Below are positions 21,454-32,767 of a stretch of 64,000 nucleotides of DNA, piece after piece (within the stretch, counting starts at the first letter, position 1; the number at the start of each line of letters is the position of its first letter). The notes under the pieces were generated by a model. The model was given only the letters and a program-made list of their open reading frames with translations, had not been told where the DNA came from and did not search any database. The stretch lies in assembly GCA_015501075.1 (NCBI GenBank), contig JADNYJ010000001.1, positions 1,488,001 through 1,552,000 of the forward strand, in the 5' to 3' direction. Source of the DNA: Gymnopilus junonius. Lineage: Eukaryota; Basidiomycota; Agaricomycetes; Agaricales; Galerinaceae. The position numbers and the translations under genes were made by a program.

Positions 21454-22965
21454 TAAGGGTTATAGTATTTATGGCAACCATCATTTCCAGCGTATACCGC
21501 GTGCTCTAATGGGGTTAGCGGACCAAAAAAAAACTATGCTTCATGCTGTCAGTTGCAGCAGATGAGCGCACACTGCCTTGTCGAGCATGCGATTGAGCGA
21601 AATATAGATACGGCACCAAGTCATGGCAAGGTCACCCTATAGTGAAAAAAAGGAAAAATAAAAATCAGTCTCGTACGAAGAAATTTTCATGCTGACATGC
21701 CGATGCCAAATGAAACGGAATGGTTGTCACTTCGGAGAAGGGTTTTGGTTGCATTGGCATGTGAACTAAAAGGGGAGAGAGCAACGGCTAGATAGAATTA
21801 GTAAACGTAGATATCAGTAATCCGCCAAACCAATTTAAAACGTACATCGACCAGCATTTAATCATCAAGGAGACTAGAGACCAGACTGCGCTCCTGCCAT
21901 TACTCCGGTTTCTCATCAATCGCCGCTCCAACTAGAGTGGCGTCTGCCGGATGGTGGATCAAGCAAATGGCGTGAGTAGCGGTCCTAGTGCTTGTGAACG
22001 GGCAAGAGGGTGATAAGAATGGATGAATAGTCCAACATTCATCGGATACTAATAACAACTATCATTAGTCACAAAGCGAGTCTAACAAGACATTGTTGAC
22101 AAGCAGCCCATAACGCAGCACCTCTAAAGGGGAATTAACGGACAGCGGATAGCGACTGTCCTCCGAAAAGTGAAATAATGGAAAGGAAGGCTCTTGGCCA
22201 GATAACCGGGTGGTCTGCGACTCAAGTGACACCTTGAGACCCCCACGGATAGTCCAAACACAAAAAGAAAAAGGATTGCAGTAGCACTCACGTCGAAAAA
22301 CAAAACCCATCGACATTATTCCCTCGTCCAGCGGCTATCCCAGATGTCGATACCATATTTCCTTTTCGCGCAGGTTTCGGCCCCTGTAAAGGACAGATTT
22401 CCATCCTCCATCTATCACCGCCAATTCTAAATCCAAAGTCCCGATTGCAGGGAAGGGAGAAATGAGGAGGAAAGTAAGATGTATGCTTAGAGATGTCGAA
22501 TCGATGTTGATAGTGAATAAAAAAGAAATCGCTTGTTATCGTGATGGTCGTTTGCCTCGAGGCTCGGGTGAGGGAGAGAAGGTCAACATGACGTCACGTG
22601 GAATCGGATCCGGGACGAGACGTGTGACCGTTGACGCGTCGCGTAATAAGCGCGTGACGGACGCGACTATCCGATAATCCGTTGTTCCGAGTTTTGGATT
22701 CAAAACTCGCTTTTCAACTTGCACCTCCACAACTCAATGAAAGAATACAATTACATTCAACTTGTACAAGCTACAATACTTTATTTCAACACCACGTCGA
22801 GTACACTCAAATATTCGTCCAACTACAAGATCAAACTTACATGATCGTCCAAAGATCATACTTAAATCATAAATGACAAAAAAATACAAGGCTCAGCGCT
22901 CAGCGTTCAAGAACCAACCACCTCCCCTTCCCGTATCACTCCATTAAATAGACCCTCATGGTCCT
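21454..22965. other. intergenic / 5' region of the DUF6699 gene
   Basis: Likely holds the missing first exon(s) and promoter of the DUF6699 gene, plus the 3' flank of the gene at 22966. No other coding signal. Confidence 0.4.
22592..22602. promoter_or_regulatory. CRE / E-box composite (TGACGTCACGTG)
   Basis: A perfect CRE core (TGACGTCA) overlaps an E-box (CACGTG), a binding pattern for bZIP and bHLH factors. An ACGCGT core lies 35 bp downstream. It could serve the DUF6699 gene; that assignment is inferred from position only. Confidence 0.35.
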
Positions 22966-25900
22966 TTAATCCCGCTCCATAACCATTTCAACTTCCCCGG
23001 CAACAGCAGCCATATCATCCAACGCCAGCCTAAGGTCCCCATCCTCCCCGCGCTCAGCCAGAGCATCCGCCAACGCCTGCCCCAGATCTTCCTCTGGCTC
23101 GCCTACAGTCCAGAACGACGGCACGACCATGAAAATCTCTTCAACATACCAGAACGTCGGGGATCTCGGCTGGTCCTGCTGGTCCTTCTTTGACTCTTGA
23201 GCTTGTGATTGTCCTTGGGTATTTTCTCCTTCACCAGAAACTACAGGCGCACCACCCCGCCCGCGTCCTCTTCCTCTCCCGCCTCTCCCGCCCTCTCCGC
23301 CAGCAGCCCCTCTTCCTCCGCCTCCTCCTCCCCTCCCACCTCTCCCACCTCTTCCCCGGCCCCTTCCCCTCGCACCAGCTTTCGGTTTCTCCCAAATATC
23401 AAAAGGGTTGATAGTAGGCACCAGTTGGACCCACGTCCCCGCCAACCCCATGCCCACGGAAATGTTCTCCGCAACGCGGGGGTCGACAAGGAGGGTGACA
23501 TCGTCTTTCAAGGCGTCGTGTGCGTATTTGGCTCTGCGCCGCTGGATCTCGCTCACCTCGTGTTCGAGAGCAGATGGGGATGGGTCTTCTTCGGTTTTCT
23601 CTTCCTCTTCCACGTCTTCCGCTGCAGCAGAAGAGGCAGGCAAAGAAGAAGAAGAAGGCAGCGGCCCAGGACCCTGTACCTGCGGCGTCCTATACTCCCC
23701 ACTACACCCCGCATCCACTTCCTCCCACTCCTTCCACACCTCCAACGTCACCCTAGCAAACTTATCCACCAAATCCTCCTCAACACCTCTCATCCTCCAC
23801 CCCCTCTCCCTCAAGCGCTCTGTCGCCTTCTCCTCCCCGGCCCCCACCACCTCCTTCACTCTACGCATGCTCCTCTCTACCACGCCCACCGGGGCCTTTT
23901 CGCCCCCGGGCTCGAAGCATAGAGGGAACACGGACATGGGGCCGAGGATGGGCAGGAGAGGTTGGGTGGGCGGGCCGAACCATGCGTCCATAACGGCTTT
24001 TTGTTGTGCGGGGGTGGGGTCGGAGGGTCCGTTGGGGTGCGACCAGTCTGTGGGGAGTGTATCTGGGTAAGAGGTGTCAGTTGGGTTGGGAGGGTCGTCG
24101 TCGGGTGCGATGGCCCAATTTGGCGCGTCTGGGGTGTGCTTGGGCTGTTGTTGCCCTTCGGTTGGTAGGAGGGTTGGTTCTGGTTCTGCCCCTGCTTGTG
24201 GTTGAGCAGACGACGCGTTTTCACGCGTTCCTTTAGCTGGTTTAACGATCCCTTCGTTGCCCTTTGAGATGGAGATATCTTCCACCTCAACGCGCACACT
24301 CTTCCCTTCCTTCATTTCCTTAACATCCAGCACCTCCTCAATGAACCCGCCCTCACCAACCGCACTCTCCAGAGGCTCGACATACCCAGGCGAAGTGGGC
24401 GACATGATCTGGATCCCAATATCCCCTTCCACGTCATCCGCACTAATATCCAACACATTCTCATCCTCTTCTTGAACACTGGAAAGAGAAGTAGAAGATT
24501 CATCATTGTCGGTGTCGGGAGGAATACCAAGGTCTGCAGGGTCAGCGGGCATGAGCTGGACATTCTCAGCGCGCAGCTCAGCTTCGAAGCGGCGCATAGC
24601 TTCTTCCTTCGTTTCCGTTTCTTGTCCCTCTTCACCTCCCTCAGCACCAACACCAACACCATCTCTCATTTCCTCAGGAATAACCCACACCTCCTGCACC
24701 CACCTCATTCCCCAAACGCCTTTACACCCCCTCCCCACCACATCCGGAAAACTCCTACACAACCACCCCGTCTTGGGCACCTCCTCCACCGCCCTCCGCG
24801 CAATGTGCACCGCAGCCCTCAACTCCCTCCCCAACTCGGGCAACGCCCTCACTCTCACCAAAAACTCCAAAAAGAACGCTACGAGCCTCGGGAGGGAGGT
24901 CAAGTGGATGTGGGAGTATATGAGGCCTTGGAGGTGCATGTAGGACGAGAGGAAGATTTTGATGGAGAGGGAGGGGGAGAAGAGGAAGGAGAGGAGTTTG
25001 GATTGGCGTTGGGATGAGGCGAGGGAGAGGAGGAGAGGGACGTGGGCTTGAGATGCGATAGGGATGGGGCGGATGTTGTATAGTGCGTAGGGCGGGCGTG
25101 GGGGGATGCGTTTGTGTTTTGGGGGTTGAGGGGGTCGGCGGGAGGGTGAGTCTGCTTCTTTGTCTTCTTCTTCCTCTTCTGGTTCTGGTTCTGGTTCTGG
25201 CTCTTCTTCGTCCGAGTATCGTGCTCGTGGAAACTCATCCTCAGAGTCGGATTCGACCGTTGCTTTTTTTCTCCTTCGACTTTCGGTGTAAGTCGACCCT
25301 GCTACTCGAGGGTCTTCGCCTGCATAGCCTTTCACCTGTATGGGTGAATCAGGCGGGGCACTACCGAAATCCGAAGACGCGTCGTCGTCGTCATCTTCGT
25401 TGTCGTCCTCTCCTTGGAGGTCTGTGCGGATCCATACGGGCGTTGAGCCGAGGAGACCTATGTAGAGGCGGAACTGGAAAAAGGGTGGGAGGGAGATTAG
25501 ATTAGATGTGATTAATCCGAAATTGATGTGATGACGTGAATGGTGATCAAGAAGACGGTACAATGGACGGATTGGGAAACAGCGACAGCGAAGAGAAGAA
25601 GAAAAAGAAAGACACGTAGGAAGGAAGGAGTAAGGAGAAGTCGATTTGGGCTTACCTGATCCCAGAGGTAACGCAGACGCGAGGAAGATGGAGGCCATAT
25701 GCGGCCTGTCCTGAATTCCGTAGCTGCCATGTGGATCCTATCGGTGGGCGAGAGGTTGCTGAAAAGATTTTAGTATACGTTGGCCGACAAAAAAGAAAAA
25801 GAAAAGAAAAAGAGACTGACGTATCATATATCCTGCCCTGCCTGAGATCCTCACCTTCCTCCCACTGCTCCCACCAGACCTTCTTAGCAAAGAGGAGCAA

Positions 25901-26425
25901 CTGCTGTCTCTTCTGCTCCTGCGCGCGCTCGATGGGGTCCTTGATGGTTCTGTAGTCAATAGGCCCTTTACCCTTCTCTCCCTTCCCAACCCCTCCAGCT
26001 TTCTTCTTCTTCTTCTTTTTCTTCTTCCCCTGCCCTCCATCTCCATCTTCCCCATCCCCTTCCTCCCCATCCTCATCTCCATCCACTATATCCGCGGCCT
26101 TTGACCCAGGCGGCGCCTTGGTCTTCCTCGCGTCCGTATTATGCGCCACGCGCAAGCGCACGGTGGGGATGCCCAGTCCGTCGATCTCGACACCGGTGTC
26201 GGGGTCGGTGAAGATCTGGATGCCGTGTTCTTTGAATTGGGAGAAGGGAAGGATGGAGATGCCCTCTGGGGCGGCTGGGAAGGGCGGGAAGTGGAATGCG
26301 GGAGTGGTAGATTCGGGTTCGGGTTGGGTAGACTCGGGCTGGGTAGATTCGGGTGGGGGTATGGATATGGGTATAGGGGTATTGCTGTTGTCGGTGATGA
26401 CTGCAGCTGGGGGTGGATCGGACAT
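22966..26425 (-). CDS. large low-complexity protein with RGG-rich C-terminal region
   Basis: Three exons (26425-25821, 25758-25656, 25473-22966) join in frame to 1071 residues. The start is ATG at 26425. A Pro/Thr-rich N-terminus is followed by a conserved-looking block (ILPFSQFKEHGIQIF, GLGIPTVRLRVAHNTD), a nine-Lys run, then IKDPIERAQEQKRQQLLLF and TDRIHMAATEFRTGRIWP. Exon 3 has acidic tracts (EPEPEPEPEEEEEDKE), a helical region around IYSHIHLTSLPRLVAFFLEF, and near the C-terminus a long Arg/Gly repeat (GRGRGRGGRGGRGG) before WYVEEIFMVVPSFWTVG. RGG repeats commonly bind RNA. No family recognised. It is divergent from the gene at 27056, with a shared 630 bp promoter region. Several antisense ORFs over it are shadows. 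Confidence 0.75.
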
Positions 26426-27055
26426 GGTGGTGGTTGGAAAAAGGAAGCGCTGGGCCAGATACTTAAATAAGACTGCTTGTGTGGCTCAAGCTGACACGAT
26501 CGGAGGTCCAAAAACGCGTCTGCTGCAATTATCATTTATCACCGCGGCTATTTTTATCGTCTTGTTATCTCATCTATGCCATCTAATCTAATCACTGTCA
26601 TTTGAATAATAGCTGCATGCCATCTTCATGCTGTCTTCCCTGCTGTCAAATGCAAACACAAACGGCGTATATTTGTATTGCGCGCCATTGTCCTATCCCG
26701 CCGCCCGACGAACAATGGCGCGCCATTGTACACGTGACACACGCGTGTGGGTAAAATGATTTGGCGTGGGAAAACTGCAGGACGCCGCATGGAGATCTGA
26801 CCTGCCTTGATTCGGAGAAAATTGAAAGGGGCTTGCTTGCTTCCTCGTTCTTCTCTCCTTCAGTCTGTTTCGTGCCTCGAGGACTGAGCATTTCCTAACA
26901 TCTACATAACACCACTGTCACTTGCTTGCCTACCCGATATCTCATCCTCCCTGTCTTTCGCGTATCTCAAGAACAGAGATCCTGCCATAGCTTGTTCGCC
27001 CACCCAGTGATAATCCAAATCAAACGCGTACACCACCACTAACGCTACATCCACC
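26426..27055. promoter_or_regulatory. bidirectional promoter region with palindromes and MCB-like boxes
   Basis: The region lies between two divergent genes. It holds a perfect 16 bp palindrome, CAATGGCGCGCCATTG, at about 26713-26728, with a partial copy (GCGCGCCATTG) 35 bp away. ACGCGT cores occur near 26513 and 26741, the sequence bound by the MBF cell-cycle factor in other fungi. A regulatory role is inferred. Confidence 0.45.
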
Positions 27056-29883
27056 ATGGTATTCGGCTTTTTCTCCCGCAAACCAGCGCCAAACCCCACT
27101 CCTGACACCGTCGAAGCTGGTCCTTCGACCACCCCATCTCCTTCCCTCTTCTCCTTCAAATTCCCCTCCAAATCCCAAAGCCAAACACAGCTACACACAC
27201 CAGCGCCCTCCATCGACGCAACTGCGTCCGCACGGCCCAGCATCAGCCTCAACGACCCAGAGCCAGAGCCCATGCTGGTCGACTCTACCCCTAATGCCGA
27301 CGCAGATTCCGCCTCTGTCGATGGTGCTACATCGGCTAAAGCCAAAGGCAAAGCACGAGCCAAGACCACCACTACTACTGCTAAACCCAAGGCCCCTCCC
27401 AAGCCCCGCAAACCGCGCGCTAAACCGCAGCCAAGAAAGGACCACCAGCCCCTATAACCAAACCCGAACGCGCCTCCCCCGACCCTCCCGGTCCAGCAGA
27501 CACACCTTCCCCTGGTGCATCACCCGCACCCGGCGTGCACCTTCAGCTCCCAGAGGAACCCCAAGTCGACGGCGATGGTGACGCAGAGCCCACACACGAA
27601 GTAGTCACCGACCCAGCCAAACTATACGCGCTCATCTCCTCCGTCCCCGCGCAGACACTACACAGCTACACCCTCACACACCTCTGTCCTCCCCCGCCTT
27701 CTCCTTTCCCCTTACACCCCTCCGCCATCTCCTCCTCCCCCTACGACCTACCCAACCCCAATTCCCTCGCCTCATTGACCTCCTTAATCCAAAAACAAAA
27801 ACAGAACACTTCACCACAACACCACCCGCCCCCACCTTCCTCGGCCACCCTCACCCACTTAACCCAATTCTTCGCCTCCCTGACCCCTCCCCCCAAACTG
27901 CACTGCGTGCGATGCCACAAGGCCTACTTCGAATTGGAGAACGACGACCGGGCGTGTCGCGTGCCGCATGACGATGACAGTGCCATTGTCGAACGTGTCA
28001 CGGTGACAAAGGGCGGGGGCGGGGGCGGAGGGGGCACGAGGGGGAGGGGCAAGGATGTGTTGGCGGAGTATGAGACACTCTGGGGGTGTTGTGGGCGTAC
28101 GACGGAGGGGGATGGGGATATGGGTCCCCCTGATGGGTGGTGTTATGAGGGAGCGCATACTGTGAGTTGGTGTTTCTATTTCTATCTTTGTTTTATTTTA
28201 TTTTGCCTTTTTTCTCTCACCTTTTCTTCATATTTTCTGACCGATAGCTAACATCCTCCCTTCCCTCCCCATCCCAAACAGACGGACACCCGCCGCGCCC
28301 GATTCCGTGCCGACTCAACACCCCAAGACGATAAACTCACTTCATGCCTCTCCCTCCGTTGCCCAGGACATACCACCACCACCACCGCCTTCGCGCACCC
28401 CACCCCACCCTCCCGGAGCCCCCGCAGCGTACGCAGTACAAGGACACACGTGAAACATCACTCCAGCACCTCTTCGGTGTCTTTGTATACTACTGCCATC
28501 CCACAAGCCAACGCCATCCCACAAACCAATGGCCACTCTCAGGCAATTGCGAGACCGCCTGTGTCTGCGTCCGCCTCTGCTGCTTCGGCATCGACTGCTA
28601 CTATGTCTGTGTCTGTGTCGGCTGCTGGGTCGAGGAAGAGGAAGAGGAGTGGGGTGGATATGGAGCGGGATGTGTTTATGAAAGGAGAGGAGGAGGAGGA
28701 GGAAATGGCGACTGCATCTCCTAAACTCAAACCCAAAGCAAACCCCAAACAACAAAGAAAGAGGACAGAAAGCGTGATGAGCACTAAACCCCGACCTGCT
28801 AAACGTGCTAAATCTGGGTCTGTGTCGGCGTCTGCACTGAGGAAGGCAAAGGAGGAGGAGGAGGAGAACGCTGGACCTCGAAACGCAGAGGAAGAAGAAG
28901 AAGAGCAGGAGGACGAAGAGGAGATACAGGAAGACGAAAAACAGGAAGAAAACAAAGATGAAGACGACGACAACGAAGATAAGATGGCCGTGGATACGGA
29001 CGAAGCTGAAGCTGAAGCTGAACCCGCTCCTCCTATCTCGCCGCCCAAGTCACCCCGCCGGAGTGCGAATGTGAGCGCCAGCGCGCGAACGAGCACAGGT
29101 ACGACTGCAAAGTCAAAAGCGACAGCCAAGGCAAAGGCCAAGTCCAAAACGAACGCGAACGCGAAAGGGAGGATGAGCCCGCCGCCTGTGCCTGTGAGCT
29201 CATCCGAGTCAATGCCAGCCCCAACCTCCACTCCAACTAACAAAACCCAAACCCGAAGTCAAACCCAAAGCCCGAGCAATTCGAAATCAAAATCAAGATC
29301 AAACCCAAACCCAAACCCAAAGACCAACCCCACCCAACGCAGCCCACTCTCCGCGTCATTCACCCTCGTCTACGGGAGCGCGAGCGGGAGTGGGATGGAT
29401 ATTACCACGAACGCTGCTACCCCTACTGACCCCTCCGAAGGCGAGGGCGACAGGGAAGGCGAGGAGGAAGAGGAAGATGATGGAAATGGCGAGATCGTCG
29501 TTTCCCCTTCTAAAGCTAAAGCCAGAGGAGCGGCGGCTATACTTACACCTGCACATACAGCGGGGAAGAAAATGTCCTCGACTTCGACTTCGACGCTTAG
29601 GAAACAGAAGGCTCAGACTCAGGCCCAGACCCAGATCCAGACGCGAACGCGAACGCGAAGCCCGCCCAAGGCGTCCGCGTCCGCGTCTTCTTCCAGTTCT
29701 TCTGTGGTGCCTGTTAAAGGGGCGGGGAAGGTGGCCGCTATGGCTGCCAAGATTGATTCTGGTACGGGGAGCCAAAGCCAGAGTCAGAGCCAGACATCAA
29801 GCTCGGGCAGGAGGGCGGGGAAGAGGACGACGGCGAGGAAGTTGGGCGAGGTTGTGGATACTAGTGTTGAGGGTGAGAGATGA
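27056..29883 (+). CDS. Cys/His zinc-binding protein with long disordered tail (apparent frameshift)
   Basis: ATG at 27056 has a good context (CCACCATGG). Exon 1 runs to 28161 and exon 2 spans 28282-29883; the total is about 900 residues if the frame is joined. Within exon 1 the frame changes at 27422-27424. AAA CCG reads into a stop at 27457, while one extra A would continue as RAKTAAKKGPPAPITKPE into the open downstream frame. The conserved core is LHCVRCHKAYFELENDDRAC, VPHDDDSAIVE, LWGCCG, WCYEGAHT, CLSLRCPG: paired Cys and His spaced like a zinc-binding module. The tail is Ser/Ala/Lys/Glu-rich (EEEEEEQEDEEE, SASASSSSSS). No family or function recognised. Sequence error and real mutation are equally possible. 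Confidence 0.65.
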
Positions 29884-30602
29884 GGCCTGGGGTGGGGCGA
29901 GAGTGAGGAGGAGGAGGAAGAACAAGAACAAGAAGATGGAGGCCGCCGACTGTTTCACGGCTCCTCTTTCGCCTATTGTTTCTTTGTCTAATCAGGCTCT
30001 GGCATGATCGGATTCAATTCGATTCATTGGGCCATTAATATGCGGGCCCATCTTGAACATTTGAACGACTGAATAGCAATCATTCGAATTTCAAACCTTT
30101 TTTACGAATATATATATCACGACGCAATACTTGCACACCTACTTACTCACTTACTTACTCAGGACAAACAAATTCAAGATGAAATCTCTCCCCTCCTCTC
30201 TTTTTTGATTTTTTTAATATCTAGTATGTACGTAGTTTGCTGTAAATACTGTATCCCAGCTCGTACCGACGTTCCCTTCTCTCTTCTTCTTTATCACACT
30301 GACTTTGTATTTTTTTTCTTTTTCTTGGTATTTCTTCTAAATGATCATCACTGACAGTGTCCACAAACTCCGCTGTATCGACAAGTCCTCTGCATGAAAT
30401 CTTGATGTAAACCAGACTGCAACATGTTCATGTCATGGTCTACCTCTTTTACTTCAACCACTGGCAACCACCCATTCTTCTTGCATCACTTCTGCGCAAA
30501 TGGTTTATCCAACTAGCAAAGCGCGTCTTGTGTAAATCTAAGCAAAAACACTCCAAGTTTGCTTTCGAAAGCCCTCCTGTCGAGATCCAACTACTTTGTT
30601 TC
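29884..30602. other. intergenic, no gene seen
   Basis: 3' flanks of two convergent genes, T-rich. Nothing recognised. Confidence 0.5.
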
Positions 30603-30951
30603 TCATTCACGACTGTTTACTGGGCAGGAAACCCAAATGTTGTATATCCCGGGCCAGTTCTTTTGGTCGCAATGTTCAGTAAAAGGATGGAAATAAGAAC
30701 CCATGATTACTCACTGTCAATTGTTCTGGTGGAGCAATCACACCCATTGGTATCTCTTTCTTGTAATGTTCTTCAGCTAAAAGTAGAAGAGCCAGCTCCG
30801 CATTTGGATCATTCTCCATCCCCGGGACAGTATTAGTAACGTTGCGAAGATGTGGCCCCTCTTCGGATACGGTTTTGCCTTGAGCATGAACTGGTTCCTC
30901 ATTAGGCTTTTGGAGGTTAAGGTGCATGTTCTTGGAAAGTAAAGTAGACAT
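30603..30951 (-). CDS. small two-exon protein, unrecognised
   Basis: Exon 1 (30951-30715, ATG TCT ACT) and exon 2 (30659-30603) join in phase across a 55 bp intron (GTGAGT to AAAAG, with a TTACTGAAC branch-like site) to give 97 residues. The joined C-terminus reads PPEQLT-NWPGIYNIWVSC-PVNSRE and ends at TGA. The sequence is polar, with one amphipathic helix (DPNAELALLLLAEEHYKKE) and no signal peptide or Cys pattern. No family recognised. Read-through of the donor would give a different 116-residue protein from an upstream ATG; the spliced form has the better splice sites. Confidence 0.5.
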
Positions 30952-32767
30952 TATGTGACTAGGTTGAATGGAGAGGACAGTAAGAAGTCGAGATGGAGAA
31001 GGTAAGAAATTGAAAAGCAATTGCAAGCCCCTAAGCGACGCGTCGACTTAAATTACTTGATGCGCTGCACGTGATGGAGAAACGCGAAGGGTCACCAGCA
31101 TCCTGTCACTACCTTCCTTTTTTGGAGGGACAATGAAGAGGTAGGAAAGAATTCAAAGAAAAAAGGAAGAAGATGTACAAAAATCTCCCCAATTTATCTT
31201 ATAAAGTACTCCAGGTTAGAAATTTTAGGCCACAGTAGTGAGCTTGACACGGAAGGTCACTCAACTTGAACAATATAGCAGTCAGCACCTAAAATTGGAA
31301 AGTTCAAAGCAAGTTCGAAGGCGCTTGTGGCAAACACTCATGCTGGAAGCCTATAGTAATATGCAGTCATACTCTCATATACCACTGGACCAAACAGATC
31401 ACTTGCTTAGTATTTTTTTCTCTATCCAATTCAATCATCTTTCGAGCATCACGCCGTCTTATCATTTCTAAACATCGAAGCCGTGTTATTCCCATGCTGT
31501 TGCATTCCAAAGGCTAAAAAAATTGGTATGGCAAAATTACGAAATGAATTTTGGTGGATTCTTCCTGATACTTAGTACAGTACATATTCTTCACAGACCT
31601 TGTCATCAACTGGTCGTACCAAGCACTTTTCAAGAGTATCACTAATACCTACTATTACACGTCTCTAAAAAACATGCGATCTCCTCATCGCTAACTTTCA
31701 AAGTTTCAAGGTTATTATTTACATCGCAGCAGGTATTGATCAATTCCAACAATTGAGAGCAGAACTCATAACACTCAATAATGTAAGAATATGATACCAA
31801 TCTGTGAATTGTGTGAACAAGACTTAACTTGCTTTAGCCAGTGGACTAGGAAAGGCGGCGGTTGGTTTACCCATCAATCGGCTGGGCATTTATCTGCCAG
31901 TATCTGCCCGGCAACGTCCGGGCATGTAACTCGACGATCTTTTATCAGAGCCTCAAGCCTCAAAATTTTTTCTAATGCTTTACAATATTGTATGTAGGTA
32001 TAGTAACATATTATAAACACTTCTGTCTCTTTGAAATTACCAGTTACCATACTGATGTGTCAACTAGTAGGCTTACAGGCGCAAAATTTATCTGGCATGG
32101 CAGATAACTCACGTGATGACAACACTGCGCATCCCGCAAATGCTCTGCCTCGAACTGCACATTATAGATTCAAATAAAATCCCAATAAATTTTACAAAAC
32201 TCAAATACATAAAGAGAGCGCGTGTGAGTTTTTTCAAAGAAAAATGGATGGCCAACGGCATTTGACAAGGTGAAGTGTTGAATTTAATCCTTTCCTCAGC
32301 CTGAAATATTGGCTCCTAGTTAGTAATAATTCATTTGAAAGCTCGAGAAATAATGCATGAAAGGATATATAATATAGGAGATGAATGTTAGTGTGAAGCA
32401 ATTACTATAAAAAGCAAAAAGTTGGCATTTAGTTGACAAGGAGCACTAACTACCACGCGACAGCGCGGGGAGGAAAATTCCAGTCATTCATACACTTGAG
32501 AATGCAATACAGGACTATTTACCGCAAATTATAGAGGATCCCAAGGTGCGAGGTAGATTTTCTTGAATTTCTTTCAACTTCCCCTTTTCTTTATTTTTAA
32601 TTCTTTTTATGCCGAAAATACCCAGCTTATTGATGGGAAAACCCGGCGGTTCGCTAATCCGGTGAACACTGTTGATCCGAAGAGCGAATTGGGCAGCCAT
32701 CGTCAACAGAGCCAAATATCCCAATACTAGTTCTGCTTAGACGTCTTCAAGTGTCAAAGCATCCAAG
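30952..32767. other. long gene-free stretch
   Basis: 1.8 kb, AT-rich. ORFs at 31238, 31791 and 32515 (minus) show no family features. No repeats recognised. Confidence 0.45.

Noticed and set aside
23209..25017. Several long plus-strand ORFs (up to 237 codons)
   Set aside because: Antisense shadows of the GC-rich 1071-residue gene; Ser/Pro/Arg repeats mirror its Gly/Arg and acidic tracts.
28539..29243. 234-codon minus-strand ORF rich in Ser and hydrophobic residues
   Set aside because: Mirror image of the low-complexity acidic/Lys tail of the plus-strand gene.
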